From assembly GCF_032118995.1 (NCBI RefSeq), contig NC_092649.1, positions 28,207,927-28,271,926 on the forward strand: a DNA stretch of 64,000 nucleotides, written 5' to 3'. This stretch comes from Asterias amurensis. Taxonomy: Eukaryota > Echinodermata > Asteroidea > Forcipulatida > Asteriidae. Below the pieces are notes generated by a model. The model had not been told where the DNA came from, did no database searches, and saw only the letters and a program-made list of their open reading frames with translations. A program made the position numbers and the translations under genes. Shown here in pieces: positions 61,051 to 64,000 of the stretch; within the stretch, counting starts at the first letter, position 1, and every line of letters begins with the position of its first letter.

Positions 61051-61432
61051 TGAACACTTTGCCTTGGATCGGTCGAGTTGGCCTTGGAAAAGCGTGTGAA
61101 ACCGTTTGTTATCAAATGCATATGTTTAGAAAGATAGTTTAAAAGTAGGATATGATGGCCCATACAAGTATCACTCAAAATGCTTTGGTTTTCCTTTTAC
61201 CTCGACGACCAACACGGTCGGCCATTTATGGGAGTCAAATTTGACTCCCTTAAATGGCCGACCGTGTTAGTTTGCAAGGTAAAAGGAAAACCATGCACTT
61301 TTGAGTGATATTTGTGTGGGTCATCATATTCTACTTTTAAAATATCTTTCTAACCATTTATATGCATTTTTAACAAACGGTTGCAAACGCTTTTCAAAGG
61401 CCAACTCGACCGATCCAAGGCAACAACTTCCT
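61051..61432 (+). mobile_element. TTAA foldback MITE family B, worn ends
   Basis: GAACACTTTGCCTTGGATCGG at the left, the inverse at the right, and a central GGCCATTTATGGGAGTC palindrome. The ends have changed and no TTAA pair remains. Confidence 0.75.
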
Positions 61433-62378
61433 TTATTCACCATAACCGGCTTTAAACTTGAGCTGGTTTCAAGTTTGCACCCAACAGAAGTACTCAAAGG
61501 AATCCACGATATCAACAACTGGAAAATTAATATTAATTTTTGGTGTTCACTGCAATAGACTAGTGGTTGCACTCTACTTGCACAATGATTGATTGATTGA
61601 TTGATTGATCGCTGTAAAAGGAATGGCACCAATAGTTTAATATCTTGTCTCAAATGACATAACAGTAATTTATTACTCATTATTTCTTTTGTCTGCAATT
61701 AATAGTTCATACCTTGCAAAATGCCAAGTAAATGTTTTTATAACCTCTAAAGGAATGTTTCGTACACTTTAAAAACAAATAATGTAAAGGTCAATGCTGG
61801 AAAGATTTGTCAATCTTAAACTAAATAAAAACAAGTTTATTAAATTAACCTGTTTTCAGTGTGTTTTAATTTTTGTGAAGGAACTTCTGCGGTAATGCTT
61901 TTAAAGGAGGGTCCAATATCACACATGGATTTAAATAAACTTATTCTAACTCAATTTTACTACTTGCACACTGTTTTCCTCATTGTTCACACGCATAAGT
62001 TAAACTTTTTGTAGCACCATTATGGTGCAACCGGTACCATGGAGGTAGAAATGTCATGTTTATGTTATTTTTGCACATCAATTGATTTACATACAAACTT
62101 TATAACATACGTTATATGTATGGGAGGATGAGTCAGCGCATGGCAGACGGTCGAAAGAGTATGTACGTAGGTGACCGTGACCACAACGTCACTTAAGAGC
62201 AGACCAATCATAAAGCTGAAGTTGAAAGCTTACTGTACTGCAAGTTTATCAACGGGTTTCATTTGGACCTACCATTGTAACAGCCGTGAAAAGACAGGGA
62301 ACCAGCGTTGTCCTTTAACAATTAACGGTGTCCTTGAACAGCGCCCGCTAGGGTCCAATCGTGGGTTAGTTTACTTAA

Positions 62379-62580
62379 CGGTGTGTTTAAATAGCGCCCT
62401 CTTACATTTGCTTAATGCCGCGTCAATTGACCTTCGACCCCCGTGCTATCAGGCTTCGGGTTGTCAATACAGCACACGAAAGTAACAGATTGACCTTTGA
62501 CATGATCCAGCATGTGTTGTTGGTCTAATGACGTAATATCTTTATGTCCACACGCAAGAGGGCGGTATTTAACACCACCG
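62379..62580. mobile_element. MITE-like element with CGGTG ends, second copy
   Basis: Duplicated with its surroundings from 57806-58007 (or the reverse). TTAA flanks at 62375-62378 and 62581-62584. Confidence 0.6.
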
Positions 62581-62982
62581 TTAATTTTTCACCTGCAAAG
62601 ATTAATTCCACCGTTAAACCAGCATAGCGCCCCCATTTTTGTGTTGGTGCATTATTAATTAAAAACAGTCCACATGTCAACGACAACACTCAGCGCAACT
62701 TCAGGTCTGGAACTTTGAAATTGTTCATATTTTCTTCACTTTTGGCAGAACTTGTGCCATTTCTGTGGGTACAAACTACAACTCTACGCCGAGGGAATCC
62801 CAAACTAGAATTGATCGCTTGCCAAGGAAGGTAAGCAAACACCGCAGTGCAGTGCAGTGTCAGTCATTCAAATCAACTTTGCTTACAAAATGAGCCAGCA
62901 CTGCTGCTGCAGAGATTTATTCCAAGGTTTAGAACCGCAATGTTTTGTGGGTAGGCAGAGGGGTCAAAACTCAGAGTTATAT

Positions 62983-63252
62983 GGGTGCGTTCGTTTAGCT
63001 TCCCTGGATCAACTCTGCCCGAACTCTGTTCGAATAGCTTTGATTTGACAGTAGGGCTTAACTCAACCGGGTCAGCCCTCAGGGCCCAGTGCCCTGCTTG
63101 TGGAGTGGGTCACTTCGGGGTGATTTGAGGTGCATGTTGTCACTGATCACTCCACTACGGCCGGGAGGGCGAGTGAGATCAATCGATTAGCTCTTGTCAA
63201 TGGCTCACTGCTGGGTTGACCCACAGGCCAAGGAGGTTTATCGAACGCACCC
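62983..63252. mobile_element. MITE-like family C, copy in duplication copy 2
   Basis: It begins GGGTGCGTTCGTTTAGCTTC and ends ATCGAACGCACCC. It is slightly shorter inside than its partner at 58417-58705. Confidence 0.75.
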
Positions 63253-63774
63253 TATTATATAGAACTAGCTAGAGGGCGCAGTGGAGTGTACTTTGGCGAC
63301 CCCAACCAGAAACATTGGTTATTGTGTTGCGCCCTCTCTTGATATTTTCCTTTTCGCGATAAACCTTATGATGCTGCACGTCATTGTCTTGATAGAATTT
63401 GACTGCATATTTCTATGTAGAATTAATGAGGTCAAAGGTTAAAACACACGCCAGCTTTTGATGCCACTCTGGCGTTATTCATGAGATGAGCCTCAAAAAA
63501 TGACGTCAGATGTTCAGGCTAGTCATTGTCATGCATGGTCACTGGTTTCCATTCTGAACCGAGGGTCTAACATCATAAGTTATTTACTTTTTTTTTTTTT
63601 TAAATGTATAATATTATTATATTAATAAGTGCGATGTTAAAAATACAAAGGAAACACTAATAAAAAATTGGGGGATGTAAACAGTAACGTTACTACAATC
63701 ACATGCAATAATGTACTCGTAAGGAGGAGGGTTATGTTACCGCAACTATTAAACTAGTTGATTGAAACTGATTG

Positions 63775-63956
63775 GAACGTCGTTGAGGATCTGATGCAGA
63801 CAGGTCACTACAGTATGTACACACTACGTCTTTAGAAACTAATTTGTTGTTACTGAAATTACATTGAACGTCGTTGAGGATCTGATGCAGACAGGTCACT
63901 ACAGTATGTACACACTACGTCTTTAGAAACTAATTTGTTGTTACTGAAATTACATT
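63775..63956 (+). repeat. exact 91-bp tandem duplication
   Basis: Two copies, 63775-63865 and 63866-63956, each beginning GAACGTCGTTGAGGATCTG and ending AAATTACATT, appear identical. No gene is seen here. Confidence 0.9.
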
Positions 63957-64000
63957 GAAATTTTTGTTCTTTCTGTTAACGATCAGGGCCCAATTTCATG

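Larger units (their letters stand above)
61461..63514 (+). repeat. segmental duplication, copy 2
   Basis: Partner of 56876-58976. It includes the MITEs at 62379-62580 and 62983-63252. In its first-exon-like part the ATG of copy 1 reads ACG (CTACGCCGAGG, about 62786), while the GTAAGC donor at about 62830 is kept. Confidence 0.9.

Noticed and set aside
61324-61698. 124-codon minus-strand frame
   Set aside because: It crosses a MITE boundary and a simple GATT repeat, and is not kept in the duplicate at about 56900.

Overview
This is a eukaryotic, AT-rich, intron-containing window with many short inverted-repeat (MITE-like) elements and tRNA-derived repeats. Gene structure and repeat style suggest a deuterostome marine invertebrate, most probably an echinoderm such as a sea star. 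The species is not shown by the sequence, so this is an inference of moderate strength.

Region 1 (1-4281) is repeat-rich upstream sequence with no gene I can support. Region 2 (4282-11115, + strand) is a complete eight-exon gene for a 431-residue kelch protein that I recognise as KLHDC10, a substrate receptor of a cullin-2 ubiquitin ligase. Its introns carry a LINE fragment, tRNA-type SINEs and two MITE-like elements. Region 3 (11116-14563) is the convergent intergenic space and holds a near-perfect 124-bp palindrome.

Region 4 (14564-24039, - strand) is a complete eight-exon gene for a 318-residue DUF4743/Nudix hydrolase of the plant NUDT20/24, yeast YJR142W and Tnr3 type. Its introns hold a decayed R2-like LINE (about 3.2 kb, opposite strand), a SINE, a MITE and tRNA-like repeats. 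All exons of both genes join in frame at GT/AG sites.

Region 5 (about 24206-56875), half of the window, is a head-to-tail array of twelve repeat units of about 2.5-2.75 kb (up to 3.1 kb where a MITE has inserted). Each unit looks like a small spliced transcription unit: a C-tract and a TGACGTCA (CRE) site, a strong donor, an 85-base internal exon-like segment, a good polypyrimidine/AG acceptor and an AATAAA signal. Each also has a long hairpin in its first intron-like part. No long protein is encoded. Two short reading frames recur, but their changes between units are mostly replacements. The array has a higher-order pattern, and a TTAA-targeting MITE sits at the same TTAA in three units, once in the opposite orientation, with empty sites in the others. 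This array is the candidate undescribed system; its function is unknown.

Region 6 (56876-64000) contains a 2.1-kb segmental duplication (56876-58976 and 61461-63514). Each copy carries two MITE-like elements and a first-exon-like segment. Between the copies lie a possible terminal exon of an unrecognised small gene (58216-59431), tRNA-like foldback repeats and three further MITE copies. An exact 91-bp tandem duplication closes the window.
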